Shown: piece by piece, positions 1-8,142 of the stretch
How positions within the stretch are numbered: position 1 is the stretch's first letter
How the letters are laid out: every line of letters starts with the position of its first letter
DNA from: Chitinophaga agrisoli
GTDB lineage: Bacteria > Bacteroidota > Bacteroidia > Chitinophagales > Chitinophagaceae
Assembly (NCBI RefSeq): GCF_008386695.1
Contig: NZ_VUOC01000001.1
Span: forward strand, 1,276,347-1,340,346
Direction of reading: 5' to 3'
DNA: 64,000 nucleotides
Position numbers and translations under genes: made by a program
The notes under the pieces: generated by a model
What the model saw: the letters and a program-made list of their open reading frames with translations, nothing else
What the model was told of the DNA's origin: nothing
Databases searched by the model: none

Positions 1-100
1 ATTTTGAGATGGAATGCCCCGCCTGGATCCCGTCGAAGGTCCAGATAACACTATCCATAGTGCCGTATTCCGAAACGCGGTGTTGTTTATCCTCTTGCAT
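1..100 (-). CDS. Possible 5' end of an unidentified divergent gene (partial)
   Basis: On the minus strand an ATG at 100-98 opens a frame with no stop to the window edge (33 codons, beginning MQEDKQHRVSEYG). It is divergent from the first PhzF gene and would share the 125-base intergenic region with it. The visible residues do not let me name a family. Divergent placement next to a direct repeat makes a regulator plausible, but that is a guess. The reading frame could also be chance. Confidence 0.35.
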   Translation of the reverse strand, partial: MQEDKQHRVSEYGTMDSVIWTFDGIQAGHSISK

Positions 101-141
101 AATGATCTTGCAGCACCTAAAGTACAAAATGTTGTGCACCC

Positions 142-185
142 AATCTGATATGGTCAAAATTCTCAAAACTGAATCTGTAATGGTC
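142..185. promoter_or_regulatory. Direct-repeat candidate operator upstream of phzF pair
   Basis: Two 14-base copies, AATCTGATATGGTC (142-155) and AATCTGTAATGGTC (172-185), lie in direct orientation exactly 30 bases apart in the divergent promoter region and differ at two positions. A whole number of helical turns between direct repeats is the arrangement used by several dimeric regulators, including MocR types. The regulator itself is not identified. Confidence 0.4.
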
Positions 186-225
186 TGGGTATTTTACAGA
201 ATTTTGCAGTATCAAACCAGAACAT

Positions 226-1047
226 ATGAACATTCCTTTTTACCAGGTAGACGCCTTTACAAAAATTCCCTTTAAGGGAAACCCGGCGGCCGTATGCATA
301 GTGGATGATACGGTTACAGAAACCATGATGCAGCAAATAGCCGCGGAAAATAACGTATCGGAAACGGCTTTTGTATACCGTAATGAAGAAGGTTTTCAGC
401 TGCGCTGGTTCTCCCCGGTAGTAGAAGTGCCATTGTGTGGCCATGCCACGCTGGCCACCGCGCATGTGCTGTGGGAAGAGGGCATAGTGCCCAAACAGGA
501 AACCATCACTTTTAATACGCTCAGCGGCTGGCTCAGCGCAGCGCAGCATGATGGCTGGATAGCACTGAACTTTCCTTCCCTGCTGGGCCACCAGGTACCA
601 TTACCACAGGAGATACGCGACATCCTGGGCGTGAACCCGGTTAATGCCATGTTTATCCTGAACCGTTACCTGGTAGAGCTGGCCACAGAAGCGGAAGTAC
701 GCGCGCTTACGCCAGACTTTTCCCGGCTGGTCAATCATCCGCGGATCGTGGTCACTGCAAAAGGAGACCCCGGTTCCCCATTTGATTTTATATCCCGCAT
801 GTTCGCCCCCTGCGTAGGCATAAATGAAGATCCCGTAACAGGCGCCGCACATTGCGCATTAGCCCCATACTGGGCGCAGCAACTGGGTAAGCAATCCATG
901 ACAGCCTACCAGGCCTCTGCACGCGGCGGTGTGGTAAAAGTAAGACAGGAAGGCGACCGCACCGTGTTTTCCGGAGAAGCGGTAACAGTTATAAAAGGTA
1001 CTTACACATTAAATCCATCTTATGCAACTGCCACTTTATCAAATTGA
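226..1047 (+). CDS. PhzF family isomerase-like protein (copy 1)
   Basis: This 273-residue protein has the PhzF (phenazine biosynthesis-like, diaminopimelate-epimerase fold) signature. It has an N-terminal DAFT....GNPAAV strand, the putative catalytic Glu46 in NNVSETAF, the LCGHATLA motif around residues 70-77 and the second-half motif EDPVTGAAHC near residue 200. PhzF itself isomerises trans-2,3-dihydro-3-hydroxyanthranilate; most genomic homologues have unknown substrates, and no other phenazine gene is in the window, so phenazine synthesis is unlikely. The stop codon overlaps the start of the next PhzF gene by 26 bases, implying translational coupling. The length is normal for the family. 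The start ATG at 226 is directly upstream of the first conserved strand. Confidence 0.9.
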   Translation: MNIPFYQVDAFTKIPFKGNPAAVCIVDDTVTETMMQQIAAENNVSETAFVYRNEEGFQLRWFSPVVEVPLCGHATLATAHVLWEEGIVPKQETITFNTLSGWLSAAQHDGWIALNFPSLLGHQVPLPQEIRDILGVNPVNAMFILNRYLVELATEAEVRALTPDFSRLVNHPRIVVTAKGDPGSPFDFISRMFAPCVGINEDPVTGAAHCALAPYWAQQLGKQSMTAYQASARGGVVKVRQEGDRTVFSGEAVTVIKGTYTLNPSYATATLSN

Positions 1048-1810
1048 TGCCTTTACGGATCAGCTTTTCAGGGGTAACCCCGCCTGCGTAGTGCCATTGG
1101 AACAATGGCCGGCAGATGAGTTGCTGAAGTCCATCGCCAAAGAGAACTATGTTTCTGAAACAGCTTTTTTTATTCCACAGGGCGATGGTTTTGCGCTCCG
1201 CTGGTTTACGCCGGATATTGAGATGGATCTCTGCGGCCATGCCACCCTGGCGGCTGCCCACGCTATCAAAACTATCCTGCAGTATCCCGGAGATAATATC
1301 GTATTCAGCTCCAACAGCGGCCCGCTGGAGGTAGCGGTAAAGGACGGCCGGTATACCCTCAACTTCCCCTCCCGTAAACCGGTGGCCGCCCCGCTGCCGG
1401 ATAACATTTTGCAATCCCTGAACAAGGCGCCGCGTGAAGTGTTAAAGGCGCGTGATTATGTGCTGGTATACGACCAGGAACAGGATGTGCGGGATATCCG
1501 TATCAACCGCCAGTTGTTTGACAAGATCAACCTGGACCCCGGCGGCGTGATCATTACCGCAAAAGGGGATAAGGTAGATTTTGTATCCCGTTTCTTCACC
1601 ACACAGGCCTCCCTGTTCGAAGATCCCGTAACAGGCTCTGCGCACTGCTCGTTGATCCCCTATTGGAGTGAGCAGTTAGGTAAAAAAGAAATGAACGCCC
1701 TACAGCTGTCAGAAAGGATGGGTACGTTGCATTGTGTGGATGAGGGCGATAGGGTACTGATCTCCGGCCGCGCCAGAACCTATTCCACCGGCACTTTATG
1801 GACGGAATAA
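1022..1810 (+). CDS. PhzF family isomerase-like protein (copy 2)
   Basis: A second PhzF-family protein of 262 residues, clearly paralogous to the upstream gene: DAFTDQLFRGNPACVV at the N-terminus, NYVSETAF with the putative catalytic Glu, DLCGHATLAAAH and FEDPVTGSAHC. The two copies share motifs but differ through most of their length, so the duplication is old or each copy was acquired. The gene begins inside copy 1 (26-base overlap) and is surely cotranscribed with it. PhzF acts as a homodimer, so a tandem pair could form a heterodimer; that is inference. The substrate is unknown. Confidence 0.9.
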   Translation: MQLPLYQIDAFTDQLFRGNPACVVPLEQWPADELLKSIAKENYVSETAFFIPQGDGFALRWFTPDIEMDLCGHATLAAAHAIKTILQYPGDNIVFSSNSGPLEVAVKDGRYTLNFPSRKPVAAPLPDNILQSLNKAPREVLKARDYVLVYDQEQDVRDIRINRQLFDKINLDPGGVIITAKGDKVDFVSRFFTTQASLFEDPVTGSAHCSLIPYWSEQLGKKEMNALQLSERMGTLHCVDEGDRVLISGRARTYSTGTLWTE

Positions 1811-1895
1811 AAAAATAAGCTCTTTTCTGTCACATATCGCATGTTCCCTTGTCTTCCTAGCGTAAATCATCGTTTTAAATCTAAATGTGAAGACA

Positions 1896-2363
1896 ATGAG
1901 TACGCAGAGAATCACGCTGGCAGATGCGCCTAAGGGAATTACAGACGGTTTGTTTCAATCGGAGCACTATCTTAAAGATTCCGGACTTGACCCAAAACTG
2001 AGCAACCTGCTTTGTTACCGGGTATCGCAGATCAATGGTTGCGCTTACTGCCTGGATATGCACTTTAAAGAGGCTATTCATACAGGCGAAACAGAGCAGC
2101 GTTTATATTCAGTAAGCGCATGGAGGGAATGCCCTTATTACAGTGAAAAGGAAAGAGCGGCGCTGGCCTATGCGGAAGCGGTTACAAACGTGAACCTGGG
2201 GCCGGTGACAGACAGCATATTTGATCCGCTCACAAAATTTTTCTCCAAGGGGGAGATTGCGGACCTTACGCTGGCCATTGTCCAGATCAATACCTGGAAC
2301 CGGCTCAATATAGCATTCGCTTCCATGCCTGGCGAATACCAGGTAGGACAATTTGCTGGATAA
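1896..2363 (+). CDS. Carboxymuconolactone decarboxylase/AhpD family protein
   Basis: A 155-residue protein of the AhpD/CMD fold. INGCAYCLDMH holds the paired cysteines (CxxC) and downstream His that form the alkylhydroperoxidase-type active site. A frame extension to a GTG at 1887 exists, but ATG at 1896 gives the better start (MSTQRITLADAP). Family members reduce peroxides with a thiol partner or act as decarboxylases; the CxxC-plus-His arrangement favours the peroxidase-like group. It stands alone and is followed by a strong terminator. The N-terminal half is typical of the single-domain 'peroxidase-related' branch. Confidence 0.85.
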   Translation: MSTQRITLADAPKGITDGLFQSEHYLKDSGLDPKLSNLLCYRVSQINGCAYCLDMHFKEAIHTGETEQRLYSVSAWRECPYYSEKERAALAYAEAVTNVNLGPVTDSIFDPLTKFFSKGEIADLTLAIVQINTWNRLNIAFASMPGEYQVGQFAG

Positions 2364-2394
2364 AACAGTGATGTAGCATCGAGAACGATACAAG

Positions 2395-2416
2395 CCCTCC
2401 CGCTCCAACGGGAGGG
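2395..2416 (+). terminator. Intrinsic terminator of the AhpD-like gene
   Basis: CCCTCCCG (2395-2402), loop CTCCAA, CGGGAGGG (2409-2416), then TTTGTTATT. An 8-bp GC stem 31 bases after the stop codon. Confidence 0.85.
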
Positions 2417-2507
2417 TTTGTTATTATAGCGCTATGCAAAAAAATAGGGATAAGTTGTCACCGCTTTTCCGGATATTTATTACCCATCAACACCTAAATA
2501 ATTACAT

Positions 2508-3545
2508 ATGGAATACAGGCAATTAGGCGCATCAGGTTTACAGGTGTCAGTATTAAGTTTTGGCACCGCTACTTTTGGAGGAGGAAATGAATTCTTTAAG
2601 GCATGGGGCAGCACGCAGGTAGAGGAAGCTGCCCGGCTGCTGGACCTTTGCCTGGATGCAGGCATTAACCTGTTTGATACGGCAGATATCTACTCCCAGG
2701 GATTGTCTGAGGAGATCCTGGGAAAGGCCATGGAAGGTAAACGGGACCGGATGATCCTCTCTACCAAATCCACTTTCCCTTTTGGCGATGGCCCCAATAG
2801 CCAGGGCTCATCCCGCTACCGCCTTATCAGGCAGGTGGAGGGCAGCCTGAAACGTTTACGTACAGACTATATCGATTTATACCACATGCACGGCTTTGAC
2901 GGCAATACGCCCGTAGAAGAAACCCTGCGCGCATTGGACGACCTGGTACAAAGTGGTAAGATCCGCTACCTGGCCGCCTCTAATTTCTCCGGCTGGCACC
3001 TCATGAAATCCCTGGGTATCGCAGACCGTTTTGGCTGGAACCGGTATATTGCCCACCAGGTATACTACTCTTTACTGAACCGGGAGTATGAATGGGAGCT
3101 GATGCCCCTGGGCATGGACCAGCGGGTAGGCGCTATTGTATGGTCGCCGTTAGCGGCCGGCCGGCTGGGGGGCAAATACCGCCGCAATCATCCCCTGCCC
3201 AAAGATAGCCGGGTAGCGCAGGGCGGCAGCCCGGTGCCGGATATGGCGGTGAACGAGGAGCTGCTGTATAATATCGTGGATGCGCTGGACGAGGTAGCCG
3301 CCGCCACCGGTAAAACCGTGGCGCAGGTGGCACTTAACTGGCTGCTGCAAAGGCCAACGGTAGCCAGTATCCTTTTTGGCGCCCGTAACGAGGCCCAATT
3401 AATGGATAACCTGGGCGCAGTAGGCTGGAGCCTTACAACAGCGCAGATCAAACGCCTGGATACCGCCAGCGATACCCCCACCATCTATCCCTACTGGCAC
3501 CAGCAGCAAAACCTCACGCTCAACCCTCCGCCTAAATTTTATTGA
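2508..3545 (+). CDS. Aldo/keto reductase
   Basis: This 345-residue NADPH-dependent oxidoreductase has an (alpha/beta)8 barrel. The catalytic tetrad is visible: Asp and Tyr in FDTADIYSQG, Lys in LSTKSTF and His in LYHMHGFD. The C-terminal cofactor-binding segment SILFGARNEAQLMDNLGA is also present. It resembles the YajO/Tas/IolS branch (EYRQLGASGLQVSVLSFG start) that reduces aldehydes and ketones or oxidises sugars; the substrate cannot be read from sequence. It is monocistronic, ending in a 12-bp terminator hairpin. Confidence 0.92.
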   Translation: MEYRQLGASGLQVSVLSFGTATFGGGNEFFKAWGSTQVEEAARLLDLCLDAGINLFDTADIYSQGLSEEILGKAMEGKRDRMILSTKSTFPFGDGPNSQGSSRYRLIRQVEGSLKRLRTDYIDLYHMHGFDGNTPVEETLRALDDLVQSGKIRYLAASNFSGWHLMKSLGIADRFGWNRYIAHQVYYSLLNREYEWELMPLGMDQRVGAIVWSPLAAGRLGGKYRRNHPLPKDSRVAQGGSPVPDMAVNEELLYNIVDALDEVAAATGKTVAQVALNWLLQRPTVASILFGARNEAQLMDNLGAVGWSLTTAQIKRLDTASDTPTIYPYWHQQQNLTLNPPPKFY

Positions 3546-3563
3546 TCCCCGCTGATCATAAAG

Positions 3564-3593
3564 AGGGTCCTGCAATGTATCTTGCAGGACCCT
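3564..3593 (+). terminator. Intrinsic terminator of the aldo/keto reductase
   Basis: AGGGTCCTGCAA (3564-3575) pairs perfectly with TTGCAGGACCCT (3582-3593) around a 6-base loop. An in-frame ATG at 3582 of the next gene falls inside this stem, which argues for the ATG at 3609 as that gene's start. Confidence 0.9.
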
Positions 3594-3608
3594 TTCCTAT
3601 TTATACCT

Positions 3609-4355
3609 ATGAAACTATTTGACTGGTTTAAAAAGAAACCTAAGCCCGGAGAAGAAGAGGACTATGAGTCCGTCATGCACTTACACCTCATGAAAACAAT
3701 GACGGAACAGCTGGCGATCTTACAGTATCAAGCCATTCCCTCGCCGGAATTTGACATCCTGGAAGTGAACGGCGAGTTTGCCATCGTCCCTTCTATTGGC
3801 CGGATCAATGAGCATCCAAACGCGTATGTAGTGCAGCTGGATGTACTTACACTCCATCCGGTTTACTTTCCAGAAGGTATTGAGGTGCACGTGGCTGGTT
3901 TGGGCCGGGAACTGGGCGAAGGCATTGCCAGCGCGGTAAATAATTACGTGGGAACCATATTCCCGCCCATTGTAGAAAGTTTTACCTGCAATCACCAACC
4001 GGATCTGGATTTTATATCCACCGCCACCGGCCGTGAGATCCTTTGGCATCCCAGGCCTGGTATTATGAGCTTACAAGGTACCTGGAACAGCATGCCGGAA
4101 GAGGATGCGTTGTTTGCGCTGCTCAAGACAGCGCTGCAGCAGAACCTGCCGGATCAGCAATTTAACTGGCTCAAACTATATATAGCCCGGCAACCGGACG
4201 GCGAGATCATTGCAGAATGTATACTCAATAACGTAGCCTGGGATCTGGGTACGGAGATCATATATACATATGCCCAGGCCTGGCCGCAACCGGGCGATTT
4301 CCTTTCCCAAAAGCAGTTTATCATGTTCCGGCGCTGCGATAGATATGATCTGTAG
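3609..4355 (+). CDS. Conserved hypothetical protein (possibly DUF6348-like)
   Basis: A 248-residue soluble protein starting MKLFDWFKKKPKPGEEEDYE; the basic/acidic N-terminus is not a signal peptide. It has no catalytic motif that I recognise. The layout (short charged N-terminus, mixed alpha/beta core with the phrases EFAIVPSIGRINEHPNAYV and FPPIVESF) recalls the DUF6348 or suppressor-of-fused-like families often found near bacterial conflict genes, but I cannot confirm this. It stands between two terminators as its own unit. Confidence 0.75.
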   Translation: MKLFDWFKKKPKPGEEEDYESVMHLHLMKTMTEQLAILQYQAIPSPEFDILEVNGEFAIVPSIGRINEHPNAYVVQLDVLTLHPVYFPEGIEVHVAGLGRELGEGIASAVNNYVGTIFPPIVESFTCNHQPDLDFISTATGREILWHPRPGIMSLQGTWNSMPEEDALFALLKTALQQNLPDQQFNWLKLYIARQPDGEIIAECILNNVAWDLGTEIIYTYAQAWPQPGDFLSQKQFIMFRRCDRYDL

Positions 4356-4466
4356 ACCTTCGGGAAAAATTGGCAACTCTTTGGGCAAAATGTGCATTCC
4401 ATAGCCAGGGTTCTTGCTGCACCTTTGTGTCGTTGATCGGAACAAAAATATCAACGAAACAGAACA

Positions 4467-5237
4467 ATGAAAACTTCAACCCTGACAAACAAACTGAAAA
4501 GCGTATTAGTCGCTGTTGCCTTTATCTTATTAAACATTGCAGGGGCTAGCGCCCAGGTTAAGAACGTAGTACTTGTACATGGCGCCTTCGCAGATGGCTC
4601 CGGATGGAAAAACGTGTACAAGATCTTAGTAGCAAAAGGCTATCATGTAACCGTAGTACAGAATCCCCTGAGCTCACTCGAAGCAGATGTTGCCGCTACC
4701 AACGCTGCACTGGATCAGCTGGATGGTCCCGCTATCCTGGTAGGCCATTCATGGGGGGGCGTAGTGATCACACAGGCAGGTCTTAACCCCAAAGTGGCCG
4801 GCCTGGTGTATGTAGCCGCCTTTATGCCTGACCAGGGCGAGACCGCCGTAAAATGGATCAGCAGCGCGCCCGCCGCACCAGAAGCTGGTATCCTTGCCCC
4901 GGATGCAAACGGTATTGTGTACTATGACAGAGCTAAATATCATGCAGGTTTCTGCGCAGACATCAGCAAAGAAGACGCTGATTTTATGGCCGCCTCACAG
5001 GGTACCCTGTATGGTAGCGCATTTGGAACACCTGTTACAAATGTAGCCTGGAAAGAGAAACCTGCTTATGCAATAGTATCTACAGAGGATAAAGCCATTG
5101 TGCCTTCTATCCAGCGTGAAATGTACAAACGAGCTAATGCTAAAGTAACAGAGATAAAAGGCAGCCACGTGGTATTCATTTCCCAGCCGCAGGCCGTTGC
5201 TAAAGTGATCATCAGCGCCGCAGAAAACGTTAAATAA
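4467..5237 (+). CDS. Secreted alpha/beta hydrolase
   Basis: A 256-residue protein with an N-terminal signal peptide (LVAVAFILLNIAGASAQ, cleavage near residue 29). An alpha/beta-hydrolase domain follows: VVLVHGAFADGSGW forms the oxyanion-hole loop and VGHSWGG the nucleophile elbow with Ser. The acid/His region is near the C-terminus, with the catalytic His probably in IKGSHVVFISQP. It belongs to the esterase/hydroxynitrile-lyase-like group often labelled EstC or salicylate-esterase-like. The likely location is the periplasm. It is monocistronic, flanked by a hairpin terminator. Small esters are a reasonable substrate guess. Confidence 0.9.
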   Translation: MKTSTLTNKLKSVLVAVAFILLNIAGASAQVKNVVLVHGAFADGSGWKNVYKILVAKGYHVTVVQNPLSSLEADVAATNAALDQLDGPAILVGHSWGGVVITQAGLNPKVAGLVYVAAFMPDQGETAVKWISSAPAAPEAGILAPDANGIVYYDRAKYHAGFCADISKEDADFMAASQGTLYGSAFGTPVTNVAWKEKPAYAIVSTEDKAIVPSIQREMYKRANAKVTEIKGSHVVFISQPQAVAKVIISAAENVK

Positions 5238-5273
5238 ACGGCTGACTATAAGCTGAACAATTATATATCACAA

Positions 5274-5310
5274 GGCCGGGGATTTCCGTTGGGAAGCGGG
5301 AGCCCCGGTC
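5274..5310 (+). terminator. Terminator after the alpha/beta hydrolase
   Basis: GGCCGGGG (5274-5281) pairs with CCCCGGTC (5303-5310) and TTTCATTTTT follows. It lies between convergent genes. Confidence 0.75.
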
Positions 5311-5318
5311 TTTCATTT

Positions 5319-6308
5319 TTACCCCGCCATCACGTTCTTATGATACCGGCCCCGGTAATCCAGCGGCGATAAGCCCGTGATCTTACGGAAGATCTCCCGG
5401 AATGCTTTTTCATCAGAATACCCCACTTCATACATCACTTCACTGATCGTTTTCACCGTATTCTCAAACGCTTTTTTTGCTACTTCTATCTTTACCCGCT
5501 GCCAGTATTCCAATGGCGTATTGCCGGTAGCTTTAATGAAACGCCGGTCAAAATTGCGCCGGCTAACGGCTACCTGCGTGGCCAGTTTGCCAATGGCGAT
5601 CCGCTCGCCGGGGTTGGCTTCCATCATATCCTGCGCTTTTTTTACCGCTTCATCATCGTGATCCTTTTGCCCGGTGAATATAATAAAGGGCGATTGGCTG
5701 CTGCGCCCAATATCTATCTGGAACACCTTGGCGCAGTAAATAGCCGTTGGACGGTCATAATATTTTTCGATCAGGTAAATGATCAGGTTAAGGAAAGAGA
5801 AAGCGCCGCCATTAGTATAGATATTATGCTCGTCTGTTATCAGGCGGTCTGGCAGTAGCGTTACCTCCGGGAACATGGAAATAAAAGCGTCTTTAACGGC
5901 CCAGTTGGTAGAGCAGGTTTTGCCATCCAGTAAACCGGTAGCCGCCAGCAGGAATGCGCCGGTGCAGATGCTGGCCACCGCGGCGCCCTGGTTATATTGC
6001 CATTTTATCCAGTCTGCCAGCTCCTGGTTTAAGGCCATCGTTTCCTCAAAGCAGTGATTGAGGGAGGGGATGATGATAAGATCGGTGTGCTTTATTTTTA
6101 ACGCAGCCGTATGGGGTTTAATAGTAAAAAGTCCATCATATAGTTCTACCGCTTCAGACAGGCCGGCCAGCTGCACCTCAAAAACGGGCTCCCGCCCCTG
6201 CTTTACCCAATACTGATTGGCGCGGGTAAATATTTTCCAGGAGCCTACCATGCTGCTCAGGTTATTATGTCCGTCCGGGACAAGGATGGTTAAGTGTTTC
6301 ATAACCAT
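5319..6308 (-). CDS. GlxA-type transcriptional regulator (DJ-1/PfpI + AraC HTH)
   Basis: A 329-residue two-domain regulator. Residues ~1-190 form a DJ-1/PfpI-like class I glutamine-amidotransferase fold (VASICTGAFLLAATGLLDG carries the nucleophile-elbow Cys). Residues ~220-325 form an AraC-type double helix-turn-helix (IAIGKLATQVAVSRRNFDRRF and ISEVMYEVGYSDEKAFREIFRKITGLSPLDYR). The DJ-1 domain in this family is usually a ligand sensor rather than an enzyme. Two start codons two residues apart (MVMKH) cannot be separated. It is convergent with the hydrolase gene. Its target and ligand are unknown. Confidence 0.92.
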   Translation of the reverse strand: MVMKHLTILVPDGHNNLSSMVGSWKIFTRANQYWVKQGREPVFEVQLAGLSEAVELYDGLFTIKPHTAALKIKHTDLIIIPSLNHCFEETMALNQELADWIKWQYNQGAAVASICTGAFLLAATGLLDGKTCSTNWAVKDAFISMFPEVTLLPDRLITDEHNIYTNGGAFSFLNLIIYLIEKYYDRPTAIYCAKVFQIDIGRSSQSPFIIFTGQKDHDDEAVKKAQDMMEANPGERIAIGKLATQVAVSRRNFDRRFIKATGNTPLEYWQRVKIEVAKKAFENTVKTISEVMYEVGYSDEKAFREIFRKITGLSPLDYRGRYHKNVMAG

Positions 6309-6366
6309 ATAAAGCTAAGCCATTTTGCTGGCCAAATCAACCCGGGCGAATGGCCAAATGGCCTTA

Positions 6367-7170
6367 TTACACCATTGACGGCGCCGCGCCAAACTGTTTC
6401 TTAAAAGCGGTGGAGAAATGCGAATAATCATTAAAACCTACCTCCAGGAATACCTCCGTGGGTTTCATCTTTTTCTGTTTTAAAAGCAGGTGCGCCGCTT
6501 CCAGCTTTTTCTGGATCAGCCATTTACCCGGCGTGGTATGATAGATCTTTTCAAAATCACGTTTAAAAGTAGAAACGCTGCGCCCCGTCAGGTAGGCAAA
6601 ATGCTGCAGGTCGCCATCGTATTGATAATGCTCTTCCATAAAAGCCTCCAGGTCTATCTTACCCGGTTCGCTGAAATCAAACAGCAGGTGCTTCAGATCA
6701 GGATTAGCGCCCAGGAAAATAAGCACCGCCTCCTTGATCTTGGTCTTTAACAGTTCCCCGGTAATTTGTTGACTATTTTCCAGGTACGGCGCCAAAGAAT
6801 CCATATAGTTCCGGAAAAGGGTATTGGGCTGCAGCAAAAATACATTGTCATAGGGCCGGCTGGCCGCAATACTCCGCTGGTAAGGGGCAGACATTTCCAG
6901 CAAAGTATCCTGGTCAATACAAATAGATACGGAACGGTATTCACCGCCATCAGGGGGCTGCTTTACAAACTTGCTCAGCCTGTTCTTGACGGCAAACCGG
7001 AAATCGCCCGCATTATAGGTCTGCGCCTTATTCCCAAAATACACCATCGAGCTGCCGGAAATAATATAGTCGATCACATGCTGGCGTATAAACAATTCCC
7101 CATCTATCACCCGTTTAGAAACGCAGGAATAAACAATTTGAGGAACGGTAGGATCTGTTGGGTTTGACAT
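6367..7170 (-). CDS. AraC family transcriptional regulator
   Basis: A 267-residue regulator with an N-terminal sensing domain (residues ~1-160; cupin-like strands) and a C-terminal AraC HTH pair: FAYLTGRSVSTFKRDFEKIY and TEVFLEVGFNDYSHFSTAFKKQFGAAPS. It is the last of three AraC-type regulators within 5 kb and sits just downstream of an SDR oxidoreductase on the same strand. A hairpin separates the two, so each probably has its own control. In this arrangement the SDR is a common target, though the sequence does not prove this. Confidence 0.9.
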   Translation of the reverse strand: MSNPTDPTVPQIVYSCVSKRVIDGELFIRQHVIDYIISGSSMVYFGNKAQTYNAGDFRFAVKNRLSKFVKQPPDGGEYRSVSICIDQDTLLEMSAPYQRSIAASRPYDNVFLLQPNTLFRNYMDSLAPYLENSQQITGELLKTKIKEAVLIFLGANPDLKHLLFDFSEPGKIDLEAFMEEHYQYDGDLQHFAYLTGRSVSTFKRDFEKIYHTTPGKWLIQKKLEAAHLLLKQKKMKPTEVFLEVGFNDYSHFSTAFKKQFGAAPSMV

Positions 7171-7188
7171 GATATCAAATATAATTAA

Positions 7189-7222
7189 AACAAGGCTATG
7201 CCTATACTGTCATAGCCTTGTT
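7189..7222 (-). terminator. Terminator after the SDR gene
   Basis: AACAAGGCTATG (7189-7200) and CATAGCCTTGTT (7211-7222) form a perfect 12-bp stem; on the minus strand it is followed by TTTTAATT. It sits between the SDR stop (7242) and the AraC start (7170). Confidence 0.85.
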
Positions 7223-7241
7223 CAGGAGAGTCATATATTAC

Positions 7242-8048
7242 CTATTGGCCTAAGAACAGCGCGCCCATCTCTTCGCGGGATGCTTCCGGTCCTACCTCCA
7301 AACGGCGCTCGTACATACCTTTCGCGTCAGCGCCTGCCGTATAATGCACCTTTTTCTTTCCATCCGTTACCGCCTCATAAACAACGGCGGCCACCTCTTC
7401 CGGTGTTGACCCGCTGGTATTGGGATCCATCATACCGGTCACCACGCCCATATACCGGTCCATTAAATCCTGGTAAGGAGCCGCCGGCGTATGCACAATA
7501 TTGGATGCAAATGCCGTGCGTATAAAACCAGGCGCCACCGTTTTAATACTAATACCCCACGGCGCCAGCTCATAGCTCATGGCTTCACTAAAACCTTCCA
7601 GGCCAAATTTTACTGCATGGTAAATGCTATCGAACGGGAAAGTAACTAAACCGGCAATTGAAGTGATATTCACGAATAGGCCGCTTTTTTTGTTCCTGAA
7701 ATGTGGTACAAATGCCTGCGTGATCCGGATAGCGCCCAGCAGGTTGGTATCCACCTGTTTCCTTAACTGCTCTTCGCTTAGCCCCTCTAATGGTCCCATA
7801 GCGCCGTAGGCGGCATTGTTCAATACCACATCTATTTCGCCAGCGGCAATGACCTGCGCAACAATGGCATTGATCTGCGCCGGATCCGCAATATCCAGCG
7901 GTAACACGGTTACATGTTCCATGTCATCAAATGAGGCTTTTGTAGTATCGCGCATGGTGGCGATCACTTTCCAGCCATTGTTATGAAACAGGCGCACGGC
8001 CGCTTTTCCCAGACCGCTGGAGGTTCCTGTAATGAATATTGTTTTCAT
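7242..8048 (-). CDS. Short-chain dehydrogenase/reductase
   Basis: A 268-residue classical SDR. It has the Rossmann glycine motif TGTSSGLG at residues 6-13, the NNAAYG stabilising motif near residue 85, the catalytic Ser in ITSIAG and YHAVK with catalytic Tyr and Lys near residue 154. An upstream in-frame ATG at 8075 would add nine residues before the strand that normally starts these proteins (MKTIFITG), so 8048 is preferred. The length and C-terminus (VAPGFIRTAF) match the branch that acts on ketones or aldehydes with NADP(H). The substrate is unknown. A terminator follows. Confidence 0.92.
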   Translation of the reverse strand: MKTIFITGTSSGLGKAAVRLFHNNGWKVIATMRDTTKASFDDMEHVTVLPLDIADPAQINAIVAQVIAAGEIDVVLNNAAYGAMGPLEGLSEEQLRKQVDTNLLGAIRITQAFVPHFRNKKSGLFVNITSIAGLVTFPFDSIYHAVKFGLEGFSEAMSYELAPWGISIKTVAPGFIRTAFASNIVHTPAAPYQDLMDRYMGVVTGMMDPNTSGSTPEEVAAVVYEAVTDGKKKVHYTAGADAKGMYERRLEVGPEASREEMGALFLGQ

Positions 8049-8142
8049 GTTGCTTTCATTTGTTTTGTGATACAAAGAAAGCGAGGATGGTGTTAAAGGG
8101 GATTGTTGTAAGGTTCAAATAGCATGGGTGAGAAGTTCAATT

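Noticed and set aside
226-1810. Phenazine biosynthesis cluster
   Set aside because: Only PhzF-like genes are present; no PhzA-E or PhzG homologues lie near.
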